This document shows, in pieces, positions 22,946-30,551 of a stretch of DNA of 35,477 nt. Position numbers and translations under genes: made by a program. The DNA comes from Stappia sp. BW2 (GTDB taxonomy: Bacteria; Pseudomonadota; Alphaproteobacteria; Rhizobiales; Stappiaceae). The notes below the pieces were generated by a model. That model searched no databases, was not told where the DNA came from, and saw only the letters and a list, made by a program, of their open reading frames with translations. The first letter of the stretch is position 1, and the number at the start of each line of letters is the position of its first letter. The stretch is taken from the NCBI RefSeq assembly GCF_008107695.1, contig NZ_VIRG01000065.1, positions 1-35,477 of the forward strand, read 5' to 3'.

Positions 22946-23953
22946 CTAGTCTTTTTTAAGCCAATGTCCTCGCTTCGGAATCGAAAGTCCTGCGTTCTTC
23001 ACGCGCTTGCGGATCGCGGCTTCACTTACCGAAAAACGCACGGCTAATTCCGTCATAGGTGCTTCAAGCAACAGTTCTTGAAGCCGTTCGTTGGTCGTAT
23101 TCTGCCACGACAAGGGAGGAAACTCCTGCTTGCGTTTTTCAGGTGAGAGCAAAGCTCTACGCTTCTGTTCCAATCGTTCATGATGAAGCTGTTCCTTTGC
23201 CGCTCGCGCGTCTCTTATCGCCTGCCTTTGAACTGCGGCTTTTTCCTCGCGCGCTTGCAGATCTTCCCACCAATCCAAAAGATCGCTCTCGAATTCCCGC
23301 CGAAACTCATATTGGAACGTCGGAATAACGAGCTGGTATTGATCCAGCACGCGTCGGTGCCCTGCGATGATGATCTTGCAAAAGTCCCTGGTCGTTGTAG
23401 GGCTCTCCGCGCCAAGCACCTCTTTAAAATCCTGATACTCCAGAAACGCGGTATCCGGTCCCAGGGTCGTGGATCGCAGGTGCCAACGAAAGTTGAAAGG
23501 GCAGTTCTTGTCGAGCCAGTCTTCTATCTTCCTTTCAGCTTCGCTGCTTTGGAATCTGAAGTCCCGACGCCACCAGTTTCCATACTCGTGCATCGAAGCT
23601 GCGGTGAAGAGCGCCAAGACCTGTTTTGCGAGGCTTTCAGCTCCGCCTTTCTTGCTGTCGCGAACGATCTGCGCGAGAAGTCCGAGCGTGTTCTGTAACC
23701 CTTTGTTGGACAGGTAGTCAGAGGGATAGAAGACCAACGGTTCTTCGAACAGGTTGCCCAGGAAAAACTGCTTGTGAATTTCCAGCTCGCCCAGGTCCAT
23801 CAACCCGCTTGAAACCCACATGACCGGGATAAGCTCGCTCAACTTCTGAGGATCTTTTACGCCACCAACAGTCAACCGTACCGGTTCCAGCATATCAATT
23901 TCCAGGCCCTGTTCCTTTCCCAGGATGGACCACACATCGAGCCAATCGGCCAT
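22946..23953 (-). CDS. Unknown protein with C-terminal helix-turn-helix
   Basis: A 335-residue soluble protein. The first 220 residues (opening MADWLDVWSILGKEQG) match no domain I know. About 220-275 is a charged coiled coil (LQAREEKAAVQRQAIRDARA, then EQKRRALL). Residues 290-335 form a helix-turn-helix (MTELAVRFSVSEAAIRKRVK, then GLSIPKRGHW), the type that ends many plasmid-borne proteins and recalls homing-type DNA-binding tails. It lies downstream of an unknown 183-aa gene and an M48 protease, all leftward and probably one transcript. A DNA-bound regulator or a defence component is possible; neither is shown. Confidence 0.6.
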   Translation of the reverse strand: MADWLDVWSILGKEQGLEIDMLEPVRLTVGGVKDPQKLSELIPVMWVSSGLMDLGELEIHKQFFLGNLFEEPLVFYPSDYLSNKGLQNTLGLLAQIVRDSKKGGAESLAKQVLALFTAASMHEYGNWWRRDFRFQSSEAERKIEDWLDKNCPFNFRWHLRSTTLGPDTAFLEYQDFKEVLGAESPTTTRDFCKIIIAGHRRVLDQYQLVIPTFQYEFRREFESDLLDWWEDLQAREEKAAVQRQAIRDARAAKEQLHHERLEQKRRALLSPEKRKQEFPPLSWQNTTNERLQELLLEAPMTELAVRFSVSEAAIRKRVKNAGLSIPKRGHWLKKD

Positions 23954-24042
23954 GTTCTATTCTCTGTTGTTGGGGGACTGACGAGACAATGCGGCAGCGA
24001 ACGTGTCTGCCGGTTCGTCGTGGAGGTGTGACGTCGGGCGGC

Positions 24043-24594
24043 TCAGTCGGAAAAGCCTGGAATGATCCATTGTGGAACCCGAAACAGGAGCACGCTGCTT
24101 GTCCGGAAATAATGCGGCTGCAAGCTGGAATCCGTGACCCTCAAGAACGGCTGGCCTAGGCTGTCTGCATCGTCCAGATCGATCATTGCGGTTCGAACCG
24201 GCTCCCGTTCGTCGCCTTCCTTTTCCGCTACACACCAAAGTTGGATTGGTCCGGCCAGGTTGGCGCAGTGAACCGAAACCGGCTCCGGTTCGTCCTCATC
24301 TTCTTCTTGTCGTTCCGCGTACTCAACGATGCTGAGTTCTTCCATATCGGGCGTCCAATGCGTCAAGCGCCGGGCATTGAGCGCAACAACCTCTTCGACA
24401 CTCTGGAAGATGACGAAGTGCTTCTCATTGTCTTCGGACCAAAGGCGGTTTTCCAAATACTGGACCGACTTTTCAGCCAGGCGAAGGGAAAGTTCGGTGC
24501 CGTCATCGAAGACGAAGTTTACCGGCACACACCAAGTTTTCGTTTCAGGGGGCTTGGGGCTTTTAGGGCGGCGCGGAAAGGCAGTGATATTCAT
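24043..24594 (-). CDS. Unknown acidic protein (183 aa)
   Basis: This is a soluble protein with an N-terminal Pro/Lys segment, then strand-rich NFVFDDGTELSLRLAEKSVQ, a helix with EDNEKHFVIFQSVEEVVALN, an acidic run (EEDEDEPEP, about 100-110) and a C-terminal FRTSSVLLFRVPQW. I recognise no family. It sits between the M48 protease gene (88 bases upstream) and the 335-aa HTH protein (90 bases downstream) on the same strand. It could be a substrate or regulator of the protease, but the sequence does not show that. The ATG has no strong ribosome site. Confidence 0.55.
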   Translation of the reverse strand: MNITAFPRRPKSPKPPETKTWCVPVNFVFDDGTELSLRLAEKSVQYLENRLWSEDNEKHFVIFQSVEEVVALNARRLTHWTPDMEELSIVEYAERQEEDEDEPEPVSVHCANLAGPIQLWCVAEKEGDEREPVRTAMIDLDDADSLGQPFLRVTDSSLQPHYFRTSSVLLFRVPQWIIPGFSD

Positions 24595-24681
24595 AGTTTT
24601 CGCTTTGAGTCAGTAATGGGGAAGGGGCACGACGAGAGAAGGTCAACGTGCTGTGAAAGATCCAGAATGTGGGGGGATCAG

Positions 24682-25557
24682 TTACCGGGCTTCGCGCGTC
24701 AGTTCGTCGTGTCGGAGCTCGGTCGGCGGATGGGTGCGCATGAGCCAGTCGGAGAACTTGTCGCCCGGCAGCTCGCTCATGTGCGAAATGTCCTCCAGAA
24801 ACTCCGATATCCCGACGCCGTTCATCAGCTTTCCCGCAAACCTGTCGGCCTGGTACTCCTGAAACTGTGACGTGGACCCGTTCAGGAAATGCGCGATGTC
24901 GCACGGAAGCCTGAAGACGACCGTTACCAGAGTAAAGAGCATCCCAATGATCGGAATGCGGTTGATGGTGGTGTTGGCGAGGCCAATGCCGAAATTCACC
25001 GGCAAGGTCAGGTAATGCAGGAGCATGTTGATCCTGGTATCCCAATTTCGCAGGTGCCCGATCTCATGGGCCGCAACGCCGGCCAGGCGCTCGATGCCGG
25101 CCTGGGAGTCGCCATACTTGTGCAGGATGCCCTTGGTGAAGCAAACCCGGTTATGGGCGTAGGCCATGGCATTGATTTCCCCAATGTCCTGAACCCGCCA
25201 TACGATCTTGGGCAGCTTGATCCCGCTCCTTTTTGCACAGTCTTCAAGAACGGCTTCGACCTTGGCGACGAGTTCTTTTTCGCGCTGAGACAGTCTGCGT
25301 GTCGAAAAACGAATGTCGAAGGCGCTGGCGGCGAAAGACGGAACGTAGGCAACGAAAACGGCCGGCGCTACTGCGACTGCGACCGCGAACGTCAATATTT
25401 GCCATTCCTCGAACGGCAGAGGGCCGTAGACAAGTGAATAAGGCATGTTCAGCAGAGATATGGAAAATGCGGTGAGTAGAAAGGCTGATGCGGCCCCTGC
25501 TGCAAGGGCGATTAGACGCGTCACCTCAATAACTGCAACCCTGAATACGGGGCTCAT
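24682..25557 (-). CDS. M48-family membrane metalloprotease (HtpX-like)
   Basis: A 291-residue protein. Two N-terminal membrane helices (about 10-37 and 52-75) are followed by a zinc protease domain. VAAHEIGHLRN supplies the HExxH motif (His164, Glu165, His168), and FQEYQADRFA supplies the third ligand, Glu234. Hydrophobic stretches at 178-218 may add further helices, as in HtpX and Ste24. The family degrades membrane proteins at the cytoplasmic face. AAGGAG nine bases upstream supports the ATG, and TCTCC/GGAGA could pair over this site. It begins the leftward group whose promoter must lie in the AT-rich spacer shared with the repC control region. Confidence 0.88.
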   Translation of the reverse strand: MSPVFRVAVIEVTRLIALAAGAASAFLLTAFSISLLNMPYSLVYGPLPFEEWQILTFAVAVAVAPAVFVAYVPSFAASAFDIRFSTRRLSQREKELVAKVEAVLEDCAKRSGIKLPKIVWRVQDIGEINAMAYAHNRVCFTKGILHKYGDSQAGIERLAGVAAHEIGHLRNWDTRINMLLHYLTLPVNFGIGLANTTINRIPIIGMLFTLVTVVFRLPCDIAHFLNGSTSQFQEYQADRFAGKLMNGVGISEFLEDISHMSELPGDKFSDWLMRTHPPTELRHDELTREAR

Positions 25558-25914
25558 CGATAAGGTCTCCTTTTGACTAGGGAGATTCTATCAATGATTG
25601 CAACGGCTAACAAGTATTTGCTGTTCTGACTGTGTGAGATTGATGCAAAAAAAGAACAATAAATTACGCATGGTAAATAAGAATAATTTAATCTCTCGTA
25701 TAAGGCTTATCATAAGTTAATAGTAGCTAGTAGAATTTAAGATTATTTCACAGAAAAGTTGCGAAAAAAGCTACGCCATTCTCAAACAAAATTGAAACGC
25801 ACCCAGAATATTGCCAGTCCTAAGACGCAAGGTTGCTGAAGTGATTCACTGCAATGCAGAGCTTCAATTCGGTGATTTTGAATGGAGATAGAACATTAAA
25901 GGCCCTGTTCAGGG
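25558..25914. other. AT-rich spacer upstream of the repC control region
   Basis: From about 25600 to 25800 the sequence is markedly AT-rich, with runs such as AAAAAAAGAACAATAAATTA and AAGAATAATTTAATCTC, unlike the GC-rich surroundings. No gene is visible. It must contain the promoter of the leftward M48 gene. A GGCCCTG..CAGGGGC hairpin at about 25901-25917, just beyond the ctRNA terminator, may be a back-up terminator when read leftward. An accessory replication function (easily melted DNA) is possible but unproven. Confidence 0.45.
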
Positions 25915-25918
25915 GCTA

Positions 25919-25985
25919 AAAATGGAAACCCCCAGACCCGACAAGTCGGATCCAGGGGGGAGCCTTACCTAAGTAAGTCTAGAAC
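25919..25985 (-). ncRNA. Probable countertranscribed RNA controlling repC (with terminator)
   Basis: On the minus strand a promoter-like pair (TTGTCA, 17 bases, TACAAA) at 26020-25992 points into this stretch. The stretch ends with a strong hairpin at 25960-25929 (outer CCCCC/GGGGG, inner CCGAC/GTCGG), followed by TTTCCATTTTT. The predicted RNA is about 65-70 bases. repABC and repC-only plasmids carry such an antisense RNA directly upstream of repC, where it pairs with the repC leader and reduces initiator synthesis, setting copy number and incompatibility. Start and end are estimated to within a few bases. Confidence 0.7.
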
Positions 25986-25991
25986 GCTGGT

Positions 25992-26020
25992 TTTGTAGCT
26001 CCCCCAAGACAATTTGACAA
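25992..26020 (-). promoter_or_regulatory. Promoter of the countertranscribed RNA
   Basis: Reading leftward, the -35 box TTGTCA (26020-26015, complement of TGACAA) and the -10 box TACAAA (25997-25992) are separated by exactly 17 bases. This is a good sigma70-type spacing and lies at the expected distance before the hairpin terminator. Confidence 0.6.
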
Positions 26021-26026
26021 GCCTGG

Positions 26027-26041
26027 CCGCAATTTTTGCGG
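26027..26041 (+). promoter_or_regulatory. Hairpin in the repC leader
   Basis: CCGCAA-TTT-TTGCGG forms a perfect 6-bp stem about 50 bases before the repC start. In this plasmid group, antisense RNA binding changes leader folding and hides the repC ribosome site. This hairpin is a likely part of that switch. It has no U-run after it. Confidence 0.4.
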
Positions 26042-26093
26042 GTGGATTTCTATTGTCTATCCACAACCACAGGGTAGGGGGACGGAGCTGGAC

Positions 26094-27446
26094 TTGAGCA
26101 ATTTGGAATACCCGTCGCATCCGGATTGGATTGACGCTGCAGACGCCGCAAAACACCGCCGCGCATTTTCATCGGGGATCCTCGTCCCCTCGATCGGTCT
26201 ACCAAAAGGCAAGACCAAAATTGACGTGATCAAAGCTCTCAAACGGGCGCGTCGCGCGCTCGACCTCAAGCCGGCTGTGCTCGCTTACCTTGAGCACCAG
26301 ATTTGCATGACCCAGGCCGAGGACTGGGAGCAGGGGAGGGCACCGGTTGCCTACTCCCAGGTCAAGACCCTTGCGGCGCACTTCGATGTTGAGGAACGCA
26401 CGATCCGAAATTACGAAACCAGCCTTGCCCGGAAAGGCCTGATCCTCTGGAACGATTCCGGAAACCACCGGCGATATGCCAAGCGCGACGGGACCGGAAA
26501 ACTCATCGATGCTTACGGCATCGTGCTCACGCCGCTCATTGAACGGTTTGCGGACATCGAAAAGATGGGCGAGGCAGATGCGTTTGAACTTCAGTTGCGG
26601 AGTTCTGAAACCGGCCGCATCAGATGCTTGCGCCGTGTGCTGTGCTATCTGGCGCAACAGGCTCATGCTCATGACTGCAGCGCCGATCTCATCAGAGCGG
26701 CAGAAAACCTCCTTGGCAGGATCCCCGGGCGGAGCTTCAGCAAGACGGCTTGGCCGACGATTGCCGTGTGTTCACTCCGGTTGGAACTGGAGGCCGAGAT
26801 TGCACGCCTGAAACAAGCTTTGACCTCGGTTCTCGATCAAGAAATTTCCGCCCAGGCGGAACAAGATTTCCGGCACCAATATACGGAAGATACAAGGCAA
26901 AATCCCGTAGGGACTTGTAGTGGCGAACGGACATCGCCGGACGGCGATGAAGTTATCCTGCAAACGGAGCCCGCTAACGCGGGCGGCATGGAAGAAGGGA
27001 GTAGGGGGCAGGCGCACCGCGAAAATGTGCCCCCTGGTGCGAAGGCGAGGCCGAAGGTCGGAATTACCGGCACCGGGATCGAACACATTCGGCTCGATCA
27101 GGTGATGAATGTTGCCAGCCCGCTTATGCAGGACATGATCCAACTGGAGGCCGGAGAGAGGGAGGCAAACTGGACCGCCCTGGACAGGGCCGCCGCAAAA
27201 GCGGCCGGCTATCTTGGTCTTAGTCCGGCGCTCTGGACCAGTTTGCGCAGCGAAACAGGTCCGGCCGCGGCGTCCGTTTGCATCGTCGTCACCGAACGCC
27301 GCCTCGCCGACCCGAACAACCCCGTCGTCAATCCCGGCGGGTTCGTGTCCGGAATGCTGACACGTGCCCGCCAAGGCAAGCTCTACCTTCACAAATCCGT
27401 CTTCGGGCTCTTGAAACAGCCCCAGCCGGAAAGCGGACTGACCTGA
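26094..27446 (+). CDS. repC: RepC replication initiator (repC-only replicon)
   Basis: A 450-residue protein starting at TTG 26094 after a GGAG ribosome site. It matches the RP-C family. Residues about 40-135 contain the conserved KTKIDVIKALKRARRAL region and a winged helix-turn-helix (VKTLAAHFDVEERTIRNYE, then LARKGLI) that binds the origin. Residues 140-260 complete the N-terminal domain, 265-330 are a variable linker, and 340-450 form the C-terminal domain ending in the NPGG and GKLYLHKS motifs. In the family the origin lies inside repC; an AT-richer stretch at about 26835-26910, in the linker, is the best candidate. No repA or repB precedes it, only the ctRNA module. Confidence 0.9.
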   Translation: MSNLEYPSHPDWIDAADAAKHRRAFSSGILVPSIGLPKGKTKIDVIKALKRARRALDLKPAVLAYLEHQICMTQAEDWEQGRAPVAYSQVKTLAAHFDVEERTIRNYETSLARKGLILWNDSGNHRRYAKRDGTGKLIDAYGIVLTPLIERFADIEKMGEADAFELQLRSSETGRIRCLRRVLCYLAQQAHAHDCSADLIRAAENLLGRIPGRSFSKTAWPTIAVCSLRLELEAEIARLKQALTSVLDQEISAQAEQDFRHQYTEDTRQNPVGTCSGERTSPDGDEVILQTEPANAGGMEEGSRGQAHRENVPPGAKARPKVGITGTGIEHIRLDQVMNVASPLMQDMIQLEAGEREANWTALDRAAAKAAGYLGLSPALWTSLRSETGPAAASVCIVVTERRLADPNNPVVNPGGFVSGMLTRARQGKLYLHKSVFGLLKQPQPESGLT

Positions 27447-27497
27447 TGGTCAGGCTGATCCGCGATTTTTTAAGTGCTGAACAAGAAAGGACTATCG

Positions 27498-27758
27498 ATG
27501 AGTGAACTCTACAGTGAGAAAGCGCCGCAAGTTATGGAGATGGCAAAACGGATCGCAGACCGTGGTCCTCAAATTTTTGAAACCGATACGGATTTCATCA
27601 AAGGCTACGGACAAGAAGCCGCTGATATGGTCATGCATGGAGATCTGCTCGTCGCGCTCTGGGCCTATGGATATTCTGCTCAACCGCTGAAATTTGTACC
27701 TAGCGCAGCCGGGACTTCGCCGGTGGGTTTGAAAATCATGCCGATCAGCGAACGGTAG
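27498..27758 (+). CDS. Small hypothetical protein downstream of repC (86 aa)
   Basis: The ATG at 27498 follows AAAGGA at eight bases. The protein is mostly helical and acidic at the start (ELYSEKAPQVMEMAKRIADR), then GYGQEAADMVMHGDLLVALW, with a C-terminal segment rich in Pro and Ser. It is soluble and not recognised. It lies 51 bases after repC and may be cotranscribed. The arrangement suggests a plasmid-backbone accessory gene, without further support. Confidence 0.55.
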   Translation: MSELYSEKAPQVMEMAKRIADRGPQIFETDTDFIKGYGQEAADMVMHGDLLVALWAYGYSAQPLKFVPSAAGTSPVGLKIMPISER

Positions 27759-27796
27759 GAGCGGACTGGCGTTCCGCCAGACAAACTCCAAGGGCA

Positions 27797-27871
27797 GGGG
27801 GCTCGCCCCCACGCTCTGTCAAGGCTCCCCGATGCCGGCGGCCGGGTACCCGGCCGACCTTGACAGAGCGT
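27797..27871. repeat. Nested palindromes between two genes
   Basis: Three inverted repeats are stacked here: GGGGGC-TC-GCCCCC (27797-27810); arms ACGCTCTGTCAAGG (27811-27824) and CCTTGACAGAGCGT (27858-27871), a perfect 14-bp stem; and inside it the perfect 16-base palindrome GGCCGGGTACCCGGCC (27840-27855). The right side is followed by TCCCCCG, not a U-run, so a simple terminator is unlikely. It lies about 0.4 kb after repC. A protein-binding, partition or recombination site, or a small non-coding RNA, is possible. Confidence 0.65.
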
Positions 27872-27932
27872 TCCCCCGTTCCGACGGCGGAACAAATGAA
27901 ATCCAGCTCCCCAACACGAGGACCGCAAACGT

Positions 27933-28376
27933 ATGAGAAAATTCCTGATCGCATCCTGTGCGGCTGCCTTCCTGGCGGCATGTCAAACCACTGATGGCGG
28001 AACCACTGCATTCTCCCAGGCAAACAAGCCCACCGTCGTAACATCCAAGAACATCGCGGCCGCCAAAGCCGCCTCAAAGGCCATTTTCATGCGGCCAACC
28101 CTTGGCTTCAAGGTTGCCCGTGAAACGGACAGCAAGGTGCTGTTCAACAAGACGCTCCCGGCCAACGTCAACGACAATAACCCGCTGAAGGACCGGACCA
28201 AGGGGGCGCCGGTTTCATTCGTTGAACTCACGTTCCAGGCCGAGGGTGGCAAAACCCGAGTGACCGGCGACAACTGGCTTGTGTTGAACCCGAAAGAGGC
28301 AAACAAGGACGTGTTCAATTTGCTCGCGACGCCGGACGGTGCTCGCCTGCAGAACAGGCTCAACGAGTTGCGTTGA
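27933..28376 (+). CDS. Putative lipoprotein (147 aa)
   Basis: The signal peptide RKFLIASCAAAFLAAC ends in a lipobox (LAAC) with the lipidated Cys at residue 17. The mature protein is about 130 residues with a strand-rich part (VSFVELTFQAEGGKTRVTGD) and a C-terminal helix. No conserved family is recognised. The residue after the Cys is Gln, so outer-membrane sorting is expected by the usual rule. The ATG has GAGGA ten bases upstream. A strong terminator follows at 28429, so it is probably a single transcription unit. Confidence 0.75.
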   Translation: MRKFLIASCAAAFLAACQTTDGGTTAFSQANKPTVVTSKNIAAAKAASKAIFMRPTLGFKVARETDSKVLFNKTLPANVNDNNPLKDRTKGAPVSFVELTFQAEGGKTRVTGDNWLVLNPKEANKDVFNLLATPDGARLQNRLNELR

Positions 28377-28428
28377 CTGGCCACGCGCTGAAGGGCCATA
28401 GCCCCCGTGGACTGTCTCTGACCGACAA

Positions 28429-28467
28429 CCCCGCCAGCGCCTGCGGACGCTGGCGGGGTTTCATTTA
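28429..28467 (+). terminator. Rho-independent terminator (copy 1 of an identical pair)
   Basis: The arms CCCCGCCAGCG and CGCTGGCGGGG enclose an 8-base loop and are followed by TTTCATTTAT. It ends the lipoprotein transcript. The same 38 bases recur at 30552-30589 on the other side of the restriction-modification genes. Confidence 0.85.
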
Positions 28468-28570
28468 TGGGATGTTGGAAGCTGCGACAGGGAGATTTGT
28501 CAAGAAAGGAATTACCACATTGGGGGTACTCTGTTCCGGCCTCTGCTAGTCAGCGCATTTGATCAAATAG

Positions 28571-29563
28571 TTATTCAGCAGCTGCTGCGAAGGGCAGGGA
28601 CACCTGGCGCTTCTCAAACGCGACATGCGCACCAGACAAAATCTTATCAAAAGTGGACTGAATATCGTTCTCGTCTAGCTCATCGATAAACCTGAACGAT
28701 GAAGCTGCGACGTACTGAAGATCAAGATCAAATGACATCCACCGTCGACCGAGGGTTTCTGCGACCTGTCCTGTAGTGTTTGATCCGGCAAATATATCTA
28801 CAACCAAATCATTTGGTTCGGTCAGATATTTGATGAAGAATTCAGGTAATTTTGACGGGAAGCGTGCGGGGTGCGCCTTAACGCCCACAGCCTTGCAACC
28901 CTTAACGTAAGCGCCATTGCTTTCCGTGTTAGGAATTTGGAGGAGATTGGACGGAATCGCTCCACCATTGTCTTTACCAAAGCTTTTTCCAATATCATGC
29001 CCACTTGGACGGACCTTAGGCTTGTAAAAACTATCAGGATCTTCGAGCAGTTTTTTCATGCGGTCGCTGTATGGAGCAAGCACTTTTGAAATATCAGCTT
29101 TCGGCCACTCTGTTTTACTGAACCACCAAACGTTATTGACTGCGTCTTTCGCCCTTATTTTTCTCTTGTTGACCCATTCGATTGGAGAGGGCAGCTTCGA
29201 CGGGTTGTACCAGTAGAAATCCTCTGCAAGGAAGAAACCTAGTTCATCACAGAACCGAATTGGTAGCCTGAAATTGTATAGGCTTCTGGTAGGAGTACCC
29301 TTCTGATAGGCACCGCCAATATCCAATACGAAGCTGCCATCATCACGCAGCTTCCTATGGACTAGAGCAGCGAAGTCAGTGATCCAGTCCAAATATTCGT
29401 GCTGTTCTTTATTCCCGTATTCTTTTTTTCTCTGCAAAGCGAATGGAGGACTCGTGATTACAAGATTAATGGAATTGTCCTCAAGACGTTCCAAAAGTTT
29501 CAAGGAATCACCGCACCAGGCTTCCCCATATTGAGTTGAATATGAGTGCAGCATGTCGGTCAT
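28571..29563 (-). CDS. PvuII-type DNA methyltransferase (N4-cytosine)
   Basis: A 330-residue beta-class methyltransferase. The catalytic motif IV is TSPPFALQRKKEYGN (SPPF at 38-41) and the SAM motif I is VVDIFAGSNTTG (258-265), in the order typical of the group. Stretches such as NPSKLPSPIEWVNKRKI, KVLAPYSDRMKKL and RPSGHDIGKSFGKDNGG closely follow M.PvuII as I recall it. It should methylate the inner cytosine of CAGCTG to N4-methylcytosine and protect against the endonuclease encoded at 29883. The ATG follows AAGGA at seven bases. It diverges from the C and R genes over a 74-80 base control region, as in PvuII. Confidence 0.9.
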   Translation of the reverse strand: MTDMLHSYSTQYGEAWCGDSLKLLERLEDNSINLVITSPPFALQRKKEYGNKEQHEYLDWITDFAALVHRKLRDDGSFVLDIGGAYQKGTPTRSLYNFRLPIRFCDELGFFLAEDFYWYNPSKLPSPIEWVNKRKIRAKDAVNNVWWFSKTEWPKADISKVLAPYSDRMKKLLEDPDSFYKPKVRPSGHDIGKSFGKDNGGAIPSNLLQIPNTESNGAYVKGCKAVGVKAHPARFPSKLPEFFIKYLTEPNDLVVDIFAGSNTTGQVAETLGRRWMSFDLDLQYVAASSFRFIDELDENDIQSTFDKILSGAHVAFEKRQVSLPFAAAAE

Positions 29564-29604
29564 TGTTTTTCCTTTTTGCTTTTAAGTGGTTATAGGACGA
29601 TTGC

Positions 29605-29630
29605 TACTTATCGAGTGTCGACTCAAAGTC
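29605..29630 (+). promoter_or_regulatory. C-box operator of the restriction-modification system
   Basis: GACTCAAAGTC (29620-29630) is an exact GACT-N3-AGTC half-operator, preceded after a four-base spacer by the weaker TACTTATCGAG (29605-29615). This two-site layout matches C-boxes bound by C-protein dimers upstream of their own gene, with the proximal site weaker or stronger to give first activation and then repression. It lies between the methyltransferase and C genes. Confidence 0.7.
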
Positions 29631-29643
29631 ATCTGCTTTGAAA

Positions 29644-29886
29644 ATGGCGCTTATGATTGCGGCCGATTCTAGACATTTACGCTCGGTTTTGGCGAAAAAT
29701 ATTCGCATCCGGCGAACAAGCCTGGGGATTAGCCAGGAGGCGCTTGCTGATCTCGCAGGACTGCACCGCACCTATGTCGGTGCAGTCGAACGGGCAGAGA
29801 GAAATATTTCAATAGATAATATTAGCAAGCTCGCAGGAGCTTTGCGGACGACGGCTGCCGAACTTCTTTCCGGGGGCAGCGAATGA
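29644..29886 (+). CDS. Controller (C) protein of the restriction-modification system
   Basis: A small XRE-type helix-turn-helix protein of 80 residues from ATG 29644. TTG 29638 and ATG 29653 are other candidates, and none has a ribosome site, so the mRNA may be leaderless, as is common for C genes. The HTH lies at about 29-54 ([20 protein letters not shown]), followed by ERAERNIS, a strongly conserved stretch of C proteins. It should activate its own gene and the downstream endonuclease after a delay, so methylation precedes cutting. Its stop overlaps the endonuclease start (ATGA). Confidence 0.85.
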   Translation: MALMIAADSRHLRSVLAKNIRIRRTSLGISQEALADLAGLHRTYVGAVERAERNISIDNISKLAGALRTTAAELLSGGSE

Positions 29887-30443
29887 AGCCTCATCCTGAT
29901 AAAAAACTGCTCGACCAGTTGTTTCCTGCCGTTCAGAAGTATCAAGAGTTAGCCGAGAAACACGGTATCAAGGACATCTTTCAAGACAACGGTGGGAAAC
30001 TCCTACAGGTCATTCTGGCTTTAGGTCTTACCGTATTAGACGGTAGAGAGGGCAATGATGCCAAAGATGAAACAGGCAGAGAGTATGAACTGAAGTCTGT
30101 AAATTTTTCCCTTCAAAAGAATATATCCACGCATCATCATCTAAATCCGATCATTATCGAAAAATATAGACAGGTTGATTGGATATTCGCAATTTATGAA
30201 AACATAGAGCTTTTGGCGATTTATTTAATGACTCCTCAGGACTTGGAGCCATTGTTTGAGAAGTGGTGGAAAAAGTGGCATGACGACGGCGGTAAAGATA
30301 TAAACAATCCCAAAATTCCTCTTGAGTTTGTCATGAACAACGGCCGTCTTCTGGATGGGGTGCCTCCCGACTTGTCCACCTTCAGAAAACGACCCGTCGT
30401 GAACCGACGGAAAAAGCGACCACTTGCTGAGGATGAGTCTTAG
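29883..30443 (+). CDS. PvuII-like type II restriction endonuclease
   Basis: A 186-residue homologue of R.PvuII (157 residues, cuts CAGCTG to blunt ends). The recognisable segments are [36 protein letters not shown] and [16 protein letters not shown]. The catalytic set is Asp59, Glu69 and Lys71, one residue on from PvuII's 58/68/70. Asp35 and the His84-86 recognition cluster are also kept. It has an extra basic C-terminal tail (from about 162; [15 protein letters not shown]) not found in PvuII. It is translated after the C gene with a 4-base overlap. The lower GC and codon use mark the trio as transferred. Confidence 0.92.
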   Translation: MKPHPDKKLLDQLFPAVQKYQELAEKHGIKDIFQDNGGKLLQVILALGLTVLDGREGNDAKDETGREYELKSVNFSLQKNISTHHHLNPIIIEKYRQVDWIFAIYENIELLAIYLMTPQDLEPLFEKWWKKWHDDGGKDINNPKIPLEFVMNNGRLLDGVPPDLSTFRKRPVVNRRKKRPLAEDES

Positions 30444-30551
30444 CCGAATTGCTTTTGAAGTGTAGTCCGCTCTTAGAAAGCGCAGTCAGGGGTCGGTGTT
30501 CGGTGCCGTTCGCTCCCTGCGGGTCACCGACTTGAACAAGCCCGTCGTCAG

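Noticed and set aside
24682..25557. ImmA/IrrE-type regulator protease
   Set aside because: The two membrane helices and the EYQAD third-ligand motif mark it as M48/HtpX-like.
27797..27871. Simple rho-independent terminator for the 86-aa gene
   Set aside because: The stems are strong but neither side has a U-run, and the nesting is more complex than a terminator.
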